From positions 6,448,001 to 6,512,000 of the forward strand of contig NC_091869.1 of the NCBI RefSeq assembly GCF_019399895.1: DNA of 64,000 bases, written 5' to 3'. Position 1 is the first letter of the stretch; every line of letters starts with the position of its first letter. A model generated the notes under the pieces. The model ran no database searches. It was not told where the DNA came from and was given only the letters and a program-made list of their open reading frames with translations. The position numbers were made by a program, and so were the translations under genes. This DNA comes from Cardiocondyla obscurior (lineage: Eukaryota > Arthropoda > Insecta > Hymenoptera > Formicidae). This document shows positions 1 through 12,600 of this stretch, in pieces.

Positions 1-2615
1 ATAATTCGCCGCGCGTTACGAGAGTGCGAACGCCCGCCGCGTTCGCGATTCAGAAATTTCGGCGCGCCGGCTCGGGGGCCAAGAATTAATCGTAAACGAA
101 TTTATCTTTAGCGCGCGCCGGGGTTGAACTAAAACGCTCCGATATTACGGGAAAGTAAGCTCGTTAGAGGGTTTACAGCATCGCCGGTGCACGCCTCGGC
201 CCCGGCCGGACCGCTGGGTTCCCTGCTGACCCTTCGCCACCGTTGGAACGGTAGTAGCTTGCGGTTTGGTAACCGCAGTCTCTACTGCGCTGTCGGTTGC
301 GGATAGCCCCGAACCTCGTGTGCAACCTCGCCGTCTGTTTTGCGTCGAGAGGGCTTTCAAAAACCGCGACTGCCGAACCGAACCGGCGTAGCGCGCCGCG
401 GCGCGCTGCCACCGCCTCCGAGAGCCGACATTATGACGTAGGCCAGCATCCACCGGCGGGAACTAACCGGATGCACTTTGACGGTTGCCGGTAGAGCGAG
501 AAATGCGTGTAATATTGACAAAAATCCGACTTGAGTGATATCAAGTTCTGACGCTTTTGATATTGAAGTTGCGAACCCATAAAAATCTATATAACAATTT
601 TTTTTTTTTTTGTAGAAAGAGAAAAAAAAAATTATGCGAAAGAAAAGAGAGCTCTTTGCGGTTAACTTTACAATTGTCTCGTGTAAAATGATTCATTGAA
701 GCGATTTTAATATTTATTAACGAGACTGAATATTTTAATGCTAATTTTTTTTTTTTTTTTTTTGGTTTAATTAAGACAATTCAATTGTGTGCGTTGATTT
801 ATAACCGTGATAGTATATCGTGAATGTAAAATGTATGTAAAACAGGCGCGATACATCGATCAGAGACAACCTAGACTCTAACTATAATAACTCTTACGGT
901 AAGCCTGTGTATGTTCTCGAATTAATTACGTGTTGAGATAATGCCGATCGATACGTCGTATTAATCACAACAGCGAGAGTAACATGGTTAATATTAATCA
1001 GCATTTTAGCACAGGCGGGCTGCACGAGGAGACGAAAGGTGGATGATGTTTAATATCGAAGGGTATAATTATCTCACGTTGATAAAATCTAATGTGTAAT
1101 CGAATGTGTGACACTGAGAATTAAATGCATTAACGGCGGACAAAGTTTCGTAGGTGAGATTAAACGGGAGAATTTCTTATTTAATCGGCGTAGATTGCTT
1201 CGTGCACTTTTACGCGAATGTAAAATGTTACAATAATGTTATTTATTCGGGAGCTGCTGCGAGGTGCTAAAATCGAAAGTCACAAATGGCATTCAGGGAA
1301 CGTTCATTACGGCGCCCGTTGATCGATTGTAATGCCGGCGTCAGGGCGATAAACGGCGCGATAAAATCTGCGAAACTTCTTATCGAGGCCAAGTTTACTA
1401 AACGAGACTGTCTTCCTCGTTTCTTCCCAATTTTCTTGTCCCGTTCCGCGGAAAGGCGATTCCGCGTGCGAGTGCCGAGTATGCCATTTCGTCTTGGCAG
1501 CGAATTAAGCTGCTTTATAAAAATGTAAAAGGATTCGCGAGCGAACCGCTTTCGCGGGCTTACTGGTGAAACGAGAGGCAAGGAGCGAGATGTGGGCTCG
1601 GCTCGCACGATGGAACCGAGGAATAGCAAATGCGATTGGGAGCCTCATTGTTTCTAAGAGCGGGGGTTCCCGGAGGGTGGAAACTCGAGACCCGACGAGA
1701 GAGTTTAAGGCGTCGTGGAGGAGCCGCGGGTGGAGGGGCACGGTACGGGGAAGGCGGTGAAGTTGAAGGCAGGAAGAGATCGCGATAGAAACGGTCGTGG
1801 GCGACTGAGAATATTCTTTATTTATGCACGAGCGGATACGAAGACTTCCAAAGTAAAGCGGCGGTAAAGGGCTCTCTCCACGCATTTTCTTTGGCCGGTG
1901 GAGTACTTCGGACATTATGCGAATCGGCCGCGAGCATAACTCCGGTTACGCGAACTTTCGACGTCGTAACGTCGCGGCGACGTTCGCGAGCGAGTCGGCC
2001 GAGCCTTTTCGCGAAATTCTGGCTCTTGCGAGGCGTCCTAAATTATTTCATTCGTTTAAAAATATTTTTATTTGTGTGCGACATTGTTTGTCAGTTAATT
2101 CTTTTTTTTTAATATTTTTTTTGTAGTTATTAAGTTGTCGATATTGTTACGATTTATTTGCCAACAATTTAAAGCTCGATCAAATAACGCGTAATACTTG
2201 TCGTAATATCTACGACATACTGTCCCGCAATTCCATTTTCTGTACTTATAAATTTCCGAATAACAGCGAAGAAGAAAAAAAAAAACAATTACATCTACCC
2301 ACGTAGTATATCGTATCCTGAACTTTATTGATCAAGATGTCATAATATTTTTCCGCTTTTGAACGCGAAGTCGTAACTGGGTCAGAAAGTCGCGGCTTCG
2401 CGAAGACACGTACCGATAAACTGGCCTATACAATTGTAGTAGCAATATCTTCGATAGGCGTTATTTCTTATTTTAACAACGGCGCGCGCCCACAAATTTT
2501 ATACCGCCGTCGATTTTCAGAGCAACCACAACAATCGTAATTTTTAATAATAACAATAACAATCTCCGCAATCTGTGGGGACGCATTACGCATTCAACCG
2601 TGGTTCCTTTTAATA

Positions 2616-2960
2616 CTCACGAGGCGAAAAAAAAAAAAATAAAAAAAAGAGAAAAAAAAAAAAGAAGAGGGCGGGAAGAAGGGAGAGAACAAGTTAAAGT
2701 AAAAAGGGAAAAAATAGGACTAGAGAAGGACGGAAGGAAGTACCGAGATAGTGAAAGACCCGTTGGAAGTTGGAACGCGAGTGCACGAAATAAGATTTCG
2801 ATTCCGAGGGTATTAATTGAGCCTGGCTATGTATTTCCCTGTGGGATAGGCGAGGTACGGTGCCTTCCGCTACCAATCTCCAGGAGTTTGGATTTCAAAC
2901 CGACAGAAATGGAAGAAGGGGAAGAGAGAGAGAGAAAGAGAGAGGAACGGAGAAGGTGAT
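2616..2960 (+). repeat. Purine-rich tract
   Basis: The plus strand is dominated by A and G over much of this segment: A-runs with interspersed G at 2627-2710, then GAGA-type sequence at 2910-2960. It is low-complexity DNA. It may be a degenerate GA microsatellite or GAGA-factor-like binding sequence; nothing decides between these. Confidence 0.6.
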
Positions 2961-3188
2961 GGCGAGCGAGGGGAGCCGCAGGGGGCGGGGACGTACGGGG
3001 GAGTTAAACTTGCATGCGCGCCATGTAATATGGCATAGGCACGGGATATTGGGGAAGGCGGGAGGGGGGGGGCCAGAGGAGGAAATACGAGAGATCCGCG
3101 TGTAAGGTGGAGAAACGAATACAAGATAATAGAATGTGCATGTAATAACCAGAGGAAATATACACCGTGTGGTCTCATATCGCACCGC

Positions 3189-3208
3189 GGAAGGAAGGAA
3201 GGAAGGAA
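3189..3208 (+). repeat. (GGAA)n tetranucleotide repeat
   Basis: About five tandem GGAA units lie in a purine-rich neighbourhood. No function can be inferred. Confidence 0.8.
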
Positions 3209-5729
3209 TAAAGAAACAGACAGTCGGAGGAGAGAGATAGAGGGAAAGAGCTCTTTCGCGGGAGTACCGTCCTTGCCCACATTCTTGCGCCTCTTCTCCT
3301 CTCGACTTGTTTGCGTGTATGAAACTCGCATTGAATCAGCCTCGGCCGAGATGCGAGCCGCGCGTATCACGTGTAATTTCGTTGCGCGATTGAAAGGAAC
3401 GGTGTCGCCGAAAAGTGAAATAATACTTTACGCGCCGCGTGAAATCGTGTAAACGCACGGACAAAGAATTGCAATTAGCGACACGCCCGCTGTTTTATTG
3501 AGTATCGGAATGCCGAAGTAATTTGTTGACATTTCAATTAACGCGCGATACAAATTTCATGAAATTCATACGCTGCCAGATATAATTTGGAAAATGAAGT
3601 AATTAAGGGTCAGATAGTATTGATTGCGTAATAACACACGAGCTCGGTCTATATGACTTGTGATATTAGCACCGTTGTTGTTTTTATAATGGCGCGCGCT
3701 TAAAAGATGTAAATCGAACAATCTCTTCAACATGGCACATCGACGTGTTATAACAATAAACGTTCTGAAATTTCTACGTAATAAAAATAAAAAAAATAAA
3801 AAATTACGCTAATAATTATTTCTTGAAAACTGGAATGAAAAATCATTGCGCGAGTTAAACATTATATACACGAGTTATTTTTAAAAGCGAAATCTTCAGG
3901 CTGGTGCTTGCTCCGTGTTGTCCTTTGCAGAATCCGGAGCACGTTTCGTTCGCGGGATACCGCAATTAACCGTCTACGAGCTCACGCTGGCGTTTCCTAT
4001 GACAAGAACATCCGACGTGAAACGTCAGTTTATACCTAGATATTTCTACGAAACCCCTGCGACATCGAATCGGGATTCACGTGGAGTACAGTCTGAAGTA
4101 ATTCGACTGACGACTGCTCCCTCAAAAATTCATGCGTACATATGAAAAATGTATTATCTCATTAACCGATCAAGCAATAAAATAGTTTTTTTATTTTTAT
4201 TTTTCTTTCTTTCTTTTTCCACCTGCTTGCGTCGCCAGATAATTAATTCATCGAAAGGCTTCAATCTCGCTCTTTTACATCTTGACAACTATTTATGACT
4301 CAGCATTGAAACAGCCGTCGTTCTTATCTCGGCCACTATTCCCCGGCATTAATTTCCGGCGGTATGATAGACCATTCTGCGTAATATATTCATGGCGCGG
4401 AGGGTGGCGGCTAAAAGGGCGGCGCAGCAAAATAAAGAAAAATCCGCGGCGGCGCAATCCGAAATTTAGATCTCGTCCGATAAAGTTCGGATTTTCGAAA
4501 GCAACGAGTCTGTTACCGCGCGGTTCGACTTTTATTATATTAAAGTAGTAAAGCAGATAATAAAGCGAGGAATGCCTGCTCGTGTCCGTCAGGTTTACGA
4601 CTGCCCGTACGACATCTTATATCGCGTACTTACGCCCGATCATAACCGGCCGTATGTCGCGTGTAAGTCGCCTTTCCGTCCCGTGTCTTTCGATCGCAAG
4701 GCACGTATCACGGTCGGGAATCATAACAACGAATGGCCACAATTTTCCCGTTATAAACCGTGCGATGGTGCAGCCTTCTTTTTGGCGTTTCGAATAAAGC
4801 CCGTAAAAAGAAATGCAGAAGCACACGTACATATATATTTAACAGTATCTCGGGAGGCTGACAGCCGGCCGTGACAGAAATGCGCGATGCCTTTTACTTT
4901 GCATCGTAAACAACTCGAGAAAGAGTAAACCGCATCTGCACCGAAACATAAAATTCCATTCGACGTCTGAGAAAATTAATTAAGCAACATTGCGGAGTCT
5001 ACGAGAGAAAACGCAACGCGTTATTATTCTACTGCCTTGTCTCGTCGATATTAATTTTCAAATCCGTTGGATCTTTCGAAATTGGAAAAGCGTATTCAGC
5101 GTATCTGAAACGTTAATCATGCAGCGCGCTGCTGCGCTATATCTGACATTAGAGGAAGATGCTGGCGATCGGGAGGTGTCTCCCTTTATTTACAATCGAT
5201 CTAAGCGTTGGACCATGCATCCACGATGAGACTGCTTTCGGCGGCGAGCGGATAAGGAGAGCGCGATTGATACGCCGTCAGAACGGAACCCGCACAGTAC
5301 CCGAATGCACAGATCGCTCCCGATGTTGATTGAAGTGTAACGGAGATAACTCGAGTCGTGGGTAACGGAGCGCGGATGCACCTGCTCGCACGAGTGCGGG
5401 CGGGCAGAGATTAGCGAAAGGCCGTGTAATGGAGTTAAGCGGTAACTCAAAAAGGATCACGCTCCGCTGGAACGGTCCGCGGCCGCTGGACCGGTTTCGA
5501 TCTTCCGGCCACGCGCCGCCCAGCTAATTCCTGATATAATGCACCGTGTGATTTATATCAGCCTCCTCGTCTTGCCTTTGTTTACATAATAGCCGTGGCC
5601 CGCTGGAGTCCAGCCAACCGTGTCCGATGGCGATAAACGTTCGCGTCGCGCTCGATCAAAGTCGCGCCTGATAAGTGCGAGAGGATAAATCTCCGTGGAG
5701 GGCGCGAGGCGACCCGGCGTTTATATCAC

Positions 5730-5733
<4 letters not shown>

Positions 5734-5764
<31 letters not shown>
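5734..5764. repeat. (TA)n microsatellite
   Basis: An uninterrupted run of about 15 AT dinucleotides. Confidence 0.95.
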
Positions 5765-5770
<6 letters not shown>

Positions 5771-7334
5771 TTCTCTTTTTCGCATTCACTCGGCGCATAT
5801 ATTACTCGTTATCCGTTGACTTAATTGGAGTTTAAGCACGTGAAAATTAGAGCGAGCTTTCAAAATCTATATTTTACTTTCAACGCGACAAAACTTATTT
5901 TATTAAACTTTTTTTTTTTTCTTTTGATGCCAATTTTTCTTTAAGAATAAAAAATTTTTTTTTATTAATTATTTTATTAATTCATACCTGGCAAGAAATT
6001 ATTCGAGTTGTTTAACGAGTCGTTTCCTGTGGCACTCTGTTTCGACGTTACGGTGATCAGGATATCACCAGGATGGGTATCGTTCGAAGTCTTCGCGGCT
6101 CGGAGAGCGTCGCGTGCGTTACCGACGTGGAAATGGGGAAGGTCTTGGGTGGCAGGTAGCTCGCGCAGTGTTATGGCAATCTAAGTTGGCATGTTTAGTC
6201 AGCTCGAATAAAGCGCGCCGGTACCGGGTCTGATAGCTGGCTGAGTCAACATTCACGTATTTGCCGTGGCATCGCTACGAAGCCATCCGGTTGAAGCCCA
6301 GCCGGTGAATCAGGTAAGGAAGAGCGAGAGATGAAGATGAAAAGCCGGATGAGAGAAAGAGACGGACGGAGAGTGAGAAACGGAGTACATGAGTGGAAGA
6401 GCTCGTGGGAGGGGGAGGGGGGGTGGGTGTCTCGTGCCGTGCACAATTTGGTGCAAGATATTGCTCGGGAATGCAGCCCTCTTACCCTTCGCCGCCCAAG
6501 CAGTTATCGATGTTTACCCTACATGCTTGACGAAACTACCGTGGGAAATCCATGCATCTGTTTTTGATGCCGAGTATCTTAATCGAACAGGAATTATTGG
6601 AACGTAATCCCATATTATAAAAGTCGAGGAGATAGTTTTCTTTTTACGTACGAATTGTCACGTTTGCCCGTTCCTTTAATTTTTTTTTTTATTTTATTTT
6701 AATTATTATCGACTGTTTCGATTTTAATCAATTATTTCTTATACGAAACTGATATTCTGAATCTTCTTGAGGAAGTATAAAAAAAATATTAAAAATTTAC
6801 GTTTGACCTTAGCTCGTTTCTACATACATAGATCGCGGTTGATCATCCACTCGATTACTCGATTTATGAATCCGCGAGCGTGGCTGCGAGTTTGTTAATA
6901 AAATCAAACGCGGTGCTCTCGGGAGTACCGGCAGCGAATGAGAATGCAGCGTGCGTATTACGTTACATTGTTGTAATTCACAGGGACAAACTAAATTAAA
7001 CTATATATTTAACGGTTACGTTCTGAATAGTCCCGCTGAAAATCACGTCGGACAAGTAAAACGCTCGCGACAATGGAAGAGAGGCGGAAGAAACGCTTCG
7101 CGTTACACGCCGTCGTAAATTACAGGAACGTGAGAGAAGCCCGGACTGAACCGCGCGGCGAGAGAGCTCCCCGGTTCTAGCGCGGGTAGCTGGGATGGCG
7201 TAGCACGATTGCGGCCGCTGGTGCGAGATCGGCATTGTAAGCGAGGATGTTAAACAGTTGTCAAGTCCATCTCTCGCGTCTCGGGCTGGTAGACGCTCGC
7301 GGTCCCTCCGTCTTTACCTATAATCCGCTGAGAA

Positions 7335-7345
7335 TCTCTCTCTCT

Positions 7346-7399
<54 letters not shown>

Positions 7400-7420
7400 G
7401 TTTCTCTTTCTCTTCTCCTT
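7335..7420 (+). repeat. (CT)n microsatellite
   Basis: The core is an uninterrupted CT run from about 7348 to 7395, with imperfect CT/TTTC flanks. The pyrimidines are on the plus strand, as in the CT repeats at 19.8, 20.3, 21.5 and 37.2 kb. Confidence 0.95.
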
Positions 7421-10400
7421 TCGCTGACGAAGACATTAGGGCGGAAAGAGGGAAATAAGGAAAGGGGATGCGGGCAAGCGAGTGCGCCGAGAGGAACAGG
7501 CGGACGCCCCGTGAAATTGAATTACAATAAGCAAAGTAAAGTTGGATGATCCGACTATTGTGCCCTGCCGCTCGTTGCTACCTCACTGCCAGTTATACCT
7601 TCGCCCTTCCCGCGCGCCCGTTCCCCTTACCCTCCTCTCCCTCTTTTCCCGACCATCTATCTCATTCCTCTTCGGTGAGAGTCTCCGAGGAAGAAGTTCT
7701 CTGGAGTACGAGACGACGGCCGACGGTATTCTTACGCCTTTGTTCCCCGCAGGTCTGAATTAATTGCTGCGTTTTTGACATCCATTCATTGTCGGGTCCC
7801 GGCAGACGACGTCGGGATGAGCGGATAAAGGGAAAAGTTACGCAGCGCGCCATATCTGTCTGTCTCCCGGGTTCTTCTTTTCCTCTCCTCGCCTCTCCCT
7901 GCTACATCTCTCATTATTCGAATTCGCGAAATATTATTTCGCAATGCGTAATCTCACGGAAATCAATATCCCGTTGCAATGACTGATAACAGCTTTTTTT
8001 TTTATTTTTTAAAAATTATTTTTTAATTTTTTTTTTTTTGCGACAATTATAATTTCCGACTGCAGACAGATTTCGGCAATTATTGGGCGAAGACGGGAAA
8101 GTTGCGCGGTAAAATTAAGAGAATTGTGTCAGGTTTATATATAGATATATCAGATTCGATAATCTTTTACGCCATCTCCATTCCGAAGTTTTCCTCCCTC
8201 TAATCATTTAACACTTTAGCATACATTAGGCGGGAACTAGGAAGTCACAAAACTTGACTAGCTTCCCCCCTTTCATCTCGCGGCGGGTTTGCGCGCCGCT
8301 CTCTTGTGTAGACGCGGATGGAGAAAAGCCATTGAATATGCATAAGTCATATTAAATTGGGGCACCGAGTGTATGGTGCATCGACGAAGACGGCGAGGAT
8401 AGTGAATACCAATTACAAGAATAGATTTCGGGCTTCCAACAGATAAGGAAGAGATTAGAGGACACTTGGAAAAGATACCGTGACGCACTTTTGAGCGTCG
8501 CTTCTCTTCTCTTGTTTTTTTCTTTTTTTTTTTTTTCTTTTTATTAATCGTGCCTCGTGTCGCATTTAATTTTAAACGTTACGTGCGCTGTAATACGCGC
8601 CAATGAGCCGCTCGTTAGCGCGGATTTGCGAAAGATCTTGCGACACGCATGTGCGAAACGGAATCACTAAGTAGCGCGAATTAGCGTCTTTTCATATAAC
8701 GTCGTCGGGATGGTTGAATCGCGTAAGAGCACGGCTGTGGAAGTCGAGAAAGTTTCGAGTTGACTGATACGCGCTGGAATATATTTACTTTACACGCAAT
8801 TCTCGCGCATTATGTTCCACGCTGAGATTTTGACAAATTACAATCGAGAGAGAAGCAACGATAATCTTGCCGAGACAATTATAAAATTAAGAAAGCCGCG
8901 TAATCAAATAATCAATTAATTGAGTTTCTCTCGCGATCGGATCGGGAGCGTAATCTCTCGACAGCGGTGTTATATTTACGGCTATTTCCAATTCTATTCT
9001 TACACTGATTAAAATTATTCACGAGCTACGGAGGAACGCTTACAATTGTTTGTCAGCTGAATAATTTGAATGCGTCCGAACAGATGCGTGTTTCGCCGGA
9101 GTGACGTTTACATAATCCAGGCATTACTTGCGTCTCCTTTGGGGATTGACGAAGGAGTTTCTACCGGAATAGCGAAGTGGAAAGGATTGAAGGACCGAAC
9201 GAAAGAGGGACTCGCGGGGGGAGGAAAGACGGAAAGATGCAGCGAGGCTTGGGGCAAATAAAAGGGGGTCGAGCGATAACCAACGCAAAATAAAAAAAGG
9301 CCTAGATAAAAAATAATTTTTCTATCGAGGAATTTCTCTCTCCTGCCGAGTTCTCTTAGGAGATGATAGAGAACAAGAGAAGAAGATGATAATAAAGGGA
9401 GCGGGCATAAAAAGTTAATTTCCATTATCCCTGCTAATTCAGTTACGCTCGGTAACGGTCTCTTTAACGAGAAAAATTTAATGAAGGGCCCCGGCGTAAA
9501 ATACAAAAACCGCATTCTCCGTATTTGGTTAACCGGTTAAGCGATCGCTTTGTCGAAGGGGGAATTAATGCCGTTACCGTTAATTACCGCGCGCAGGAAG
9601 TTCGTTTATCAAGAGGCACGCTTTCGGATAGTTAATGTGTGAAAAGTCGTTTGACGTTTGTCCATTTATTTTCTGCGGCTCGTCCCGCAAGGTCGCCCCG
9701 CGTTCTGTGCACTTGTTAACAAGCTTATGGTCCCTTATGCCCTCCGGTCCCGGTGCCCGGGTTCTCGGTATTCGAGAGGTATGTTCTCCAGGTGTATTTT
9801 CTGACCGCTTCTGACCGCTTTACGCTCGTTGATCTAGCTAATAACATAATACCGCGTGGCGGACGTGTCCGGAATGGGCGCCGAATGCTCTTGAAATGTG
9901 CATACCGCGATATTGTTGGGCGTCTTTGACATCTCGTCCCGCTAAAGCGAAGCGTTTCGAGTTAAATTAACCTTCCTATCGTTTCTCCCTGTCATTTTGC
10001 ACGAGGAAGCAGGAGATTCCGATGTTTATCTGCTTTCTTCCCAAAGATTTAATAGCGATCTACGTTCTCTTTTTTATCGCTAATAATTAAATATTCTTTT
10101 ATAAAAATAAAAAATTATCTCTTCTACGTTTAATTTTTAATTTTTTTTTTTTTTTAATTATTTTCTACTTAAAAACACTGCCGATTACCGTTGTAATTTT
10201 CTAATGTTCGTCCCGAGTGCGATATGCGACGAACAAATATTGATTAACGCGCACAGATAGGTCGTGCCACTTTGTATAAATTAGCGAAATGATTCTCGCT
10301 TGCAACGATCGTATTAAGCAATGTACCCTGCTAACGCGGCTTCTGGACTTGGTTTACGCGGCGCGGCCGCTAATTCGAGTTAAACGAGATGAATGTCGGT

Positions 10401-11942
10401 TTGCTAATAGTTGTTACGTATTGCCACTGAAGCTCGCTCAGGGGGGAGATTTAGACGAGCAACTAAGATGAGCTCGGGCGCTCGGCGGCCCTCTCTCCTC
10501 CCCCGTTTTAATCTCGCGACTTCCCTTTCGCCGGTATCTTATTCTCCTTCTTCGTCAAGATTAGAAGTCTCGCACCCGGAACTTCGACGGCTGCGTTCCC
10601 GTGATCAAATTTGCAAACCGCGATTGACTTTCCGGTGGTTGTGCTGTCGCCTCCTATTTTGGCTCAAGCGCGTAAGTGCAAGAAGAGCAATTGAATGAAA
10701 TTAAAGGTTAAATTTAGAAACCGTTTGTTAATTTACTTCTCTCCCTTTTGATTATCTGCTAATTCTCGCAGCCTACGAAAAGCGATTGCTATCGCTCCGC
10801 CATCCCCGGAGGCGTAACAAGTCTCGCTCTCTCAATTGTCAATTTAATTCCCAGCTGTTTTTTTTTTTTTTTGCGCTCTACTATACTATAGAAATTATTT
10901 CTAATCTCGGTTATATTACAACGAGCGGTTTCATCTTACAATCTCGAGTATGTCTCGTGAAATTCCTTTTGCGCGCTGTTGCGCACCTTTATCTTTCGAG
11001 TCGATTAGCCGTGTTATCTGACCATGAGAAATTCCCCGCGGAGAATCCTCCGGGAGACGGTTGTCCGACCGGAAATCAGCTCTCTCGCGATACCGAGATC
11101 TAGATAGCTCGTGCGCCAAGGCGATGCAGGATATATTAGCCGCGTCAGAATTCTCGGCGAGATCCGGTCTCGGGCGATCTTTCCCTTCGGTCTGAATGGA
11201 AGGTGTCTCTCGGGGATCCTCTCCTACCTTACTCGCGATATATCGCGGCGTCCTCGTGTTTACCGCCACGGCATCTTACAAGCAGCAACAATCCGCCCAA
11301 TATCGCGCATCGTGTACACGCCAACCCTCCCGGTTATGGAATTACGCGCGCGTCTGTATGCGCCCCGTGTCCCCGCGTACATATTTGCGTACACATGCGT
11401 GCGGGTCGTAGTAATGCATTGCGATCTTTAGGCCATGTCTACCTAAACGCCGGGATAAGCCGAAGTCTTCGCCGGAGGGGGGCCGCGGGGTAACGGGGGG
11501 CGGAGTTCCGGAGCTCATCAAGGTAATGCAGCTGGGATTATCCCGTAACCGAGTGGGTTCCTGACGAAGGGGCAAGGAGCACTGACACGGCTCCGGGGGA
11601 AAGAGCGAACCTCTCACAGTCCGGTATTAGTTGATCGTTTGATCAGAAGCCCGTTGAGATTTATAGCCACCTCTGACACGCTTTTGTGTCCACTCGCCGG
11701 GATAGGCAGCAGTCAGACTTAACCGCCTCGTTGAGCTTCGCTTCCACCAGTTTAGCCCGCTAGCTGCACCTAAATTTATGCGACTTTATACGCGTTTTTT
11801 TTTCTTTTTTTTTTTCTTTTTTTTTACGCGCGTAAAAAGACGTTTTTATTGAAGCGTAATTTTGTTCGACATTAATTAAGAATATTATTTGTTCAGGGTG
11901 CCGAGTGCCACGAGTGTTTAATGATTATATCTTGATTAACTA

Positions 11943-12071
11943 ATGCTGATAAACTCGGTTTTACAGTACCTCCACTCGACCATTGCCAAATATATCTCCG
12001 TAGTTAATAGCTACACCGACATCCCGATGTCCCAATGTTGCCTCGTCGTCCCGACGGGCAAGGATAAATAA
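11943..12071 (+). other. Weak candidate small ORF or terminal exon (42 codons)
   Basis: A 42-codon ATG-to-TAA frame. Within it, a good acceptor (branch-like CTAAT and CTGAT motifs, then TCGGTTTTACAG ending at 11966) would start an exon at 11967. That exon would read 34 codons in the same frame to the stop at 12069-12071. The peptide contains segments such as IAKYISVVNSYTDI and SQCCLVVPTGKDK. I recognise no family. A frame this short is expected often by chance, so this is a candidate only. Confidence 0.15.
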
Positions 12072-12524
12072 GTGCGTTTAACAGATTGATTGTGTACAGG
12101 GCACTTTGGCGAGATCAGCTACGACCCGGTGTACTTTTGCCGTCGCCTGCACCGAATATAAATTTAGTGAATTTAAGTCCGCCGTAGATTACTCGCGATC
12201 GTCTTTAAGCTCGAAATTTAGCGCTTTATTTCGTGACATTTATAACAGTGCCGTGCACCTTTAAATTAAAAAAAAAAAATTTATAAAGATTTATGAAGTA
12301 GATTTAAAATACAATTTCTTAAATCAAATTACTTCTTGCGCGTTTTATTTGTAAAATTCGTCATCGTACTGCGAGTTAAAAAAAAAAGAAAAAAATATAT
12401 AAAAATAAGGGAAGGAGCAGAGGCTGACGAAAGACGAGACAGAATGAAAGAAATCGCTTTCTAAATGCCAACGCAAGACGCGCCCTATTCTTATCTAGCT
12501 CGACGACAGTTTGATTAAAATGCT

Positions 12525-12549
12525 CGTTGCTTTTTTGTTGCAGGTAAGA
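12525..12549 (+). promoter_or_regulatory. Putative recursive splice site (ratchet point)
   Basis: A pyrimidine-rich tract (GCTTTTTTGTTG) runs directly into CAG at 12541-12543 and then GTAAGA at 12544-12549. This joins a strong 3' splice site to a strong 5' splice site with no nucleotides between, which is the known layout of recursive splice sites (zero-nucleotide exons) in very long insect introns. The plus-strand orientation matches the Musashi/Rbp6-type exon at 35297, and the apparent intron is longer than 35 kb. Among the other CAG-GT and TAG-GT junctions I scanned by eye on the plus strand, none combined a comparable pyrimidine tract with GTAAG or GTGAG. Confidence 0.6.
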
Positions 12550-12599
12550 ATCGAAGAGGCATTTTCTGTCGGTGGCGGCTCGTATCGCGCATTTAATCG
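12544..12599 (+). other. Potential 56-nt RS-exon after the ratchet point
   Basis: The segment lies between the acceptor ending at 12543 and a second good 5' splice site, ATCG|GTGAGT, at 12600. Only one frame is open (phase 0), reading VRIEEAFSVGGG then SYRAFN; the other two frames contain stops. The length, 56 nt, is not a multiple of three. If it were spliced in phase 0 directly before the exon at 35297, the junction would read CGA TGG TGA and terminate at once. This fits an RS-exon that is normally skipped or acts as a poison exon. It could also be an alternative 5' untranslated exon. Sequence alone cannot show that it is used. Confidence 0.4.
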
Positions 12600-12600
12600 G

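Larger units (their letters stand above)
1..12540. other. Non-coding, probable intron of the Musashi/Rbp6-type gene
   Basis: I recognise no protein-coding exon here. The stretch alternates AT-rich DNA (for example 520-1260, 3480-3900, 6600-6880) with CpG-rich patches (170-500, 1270-2000, 10290-11760). Open frames in the CpG-rich patches reach about 100-136 codons, mostly lack an ATG start, overlap on both strands and show no family motif, so I read them as chance. Simple repeats are listed separately. Calling it intron is an inference from the plus-strand exon at 35297 and the ratchet-type splice site at 12541. Confidence 0.55.

Noticed and set aside
145..494. Overlapping open frames in a GC-rich patch at the left edge
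   Set aside because: Three frames on both strands are equally open, and none has splice sites or a recognisable sequence.
6240..6320. Donor GAATCAG|GTAAGG at 6313 with an open frame before it
   Set aside because: There is no acceptor and the frame starts after a TGA without an ATG. CAG|GTAAG here lacks a pyrimidine tract, so it is not a ratchet point either.
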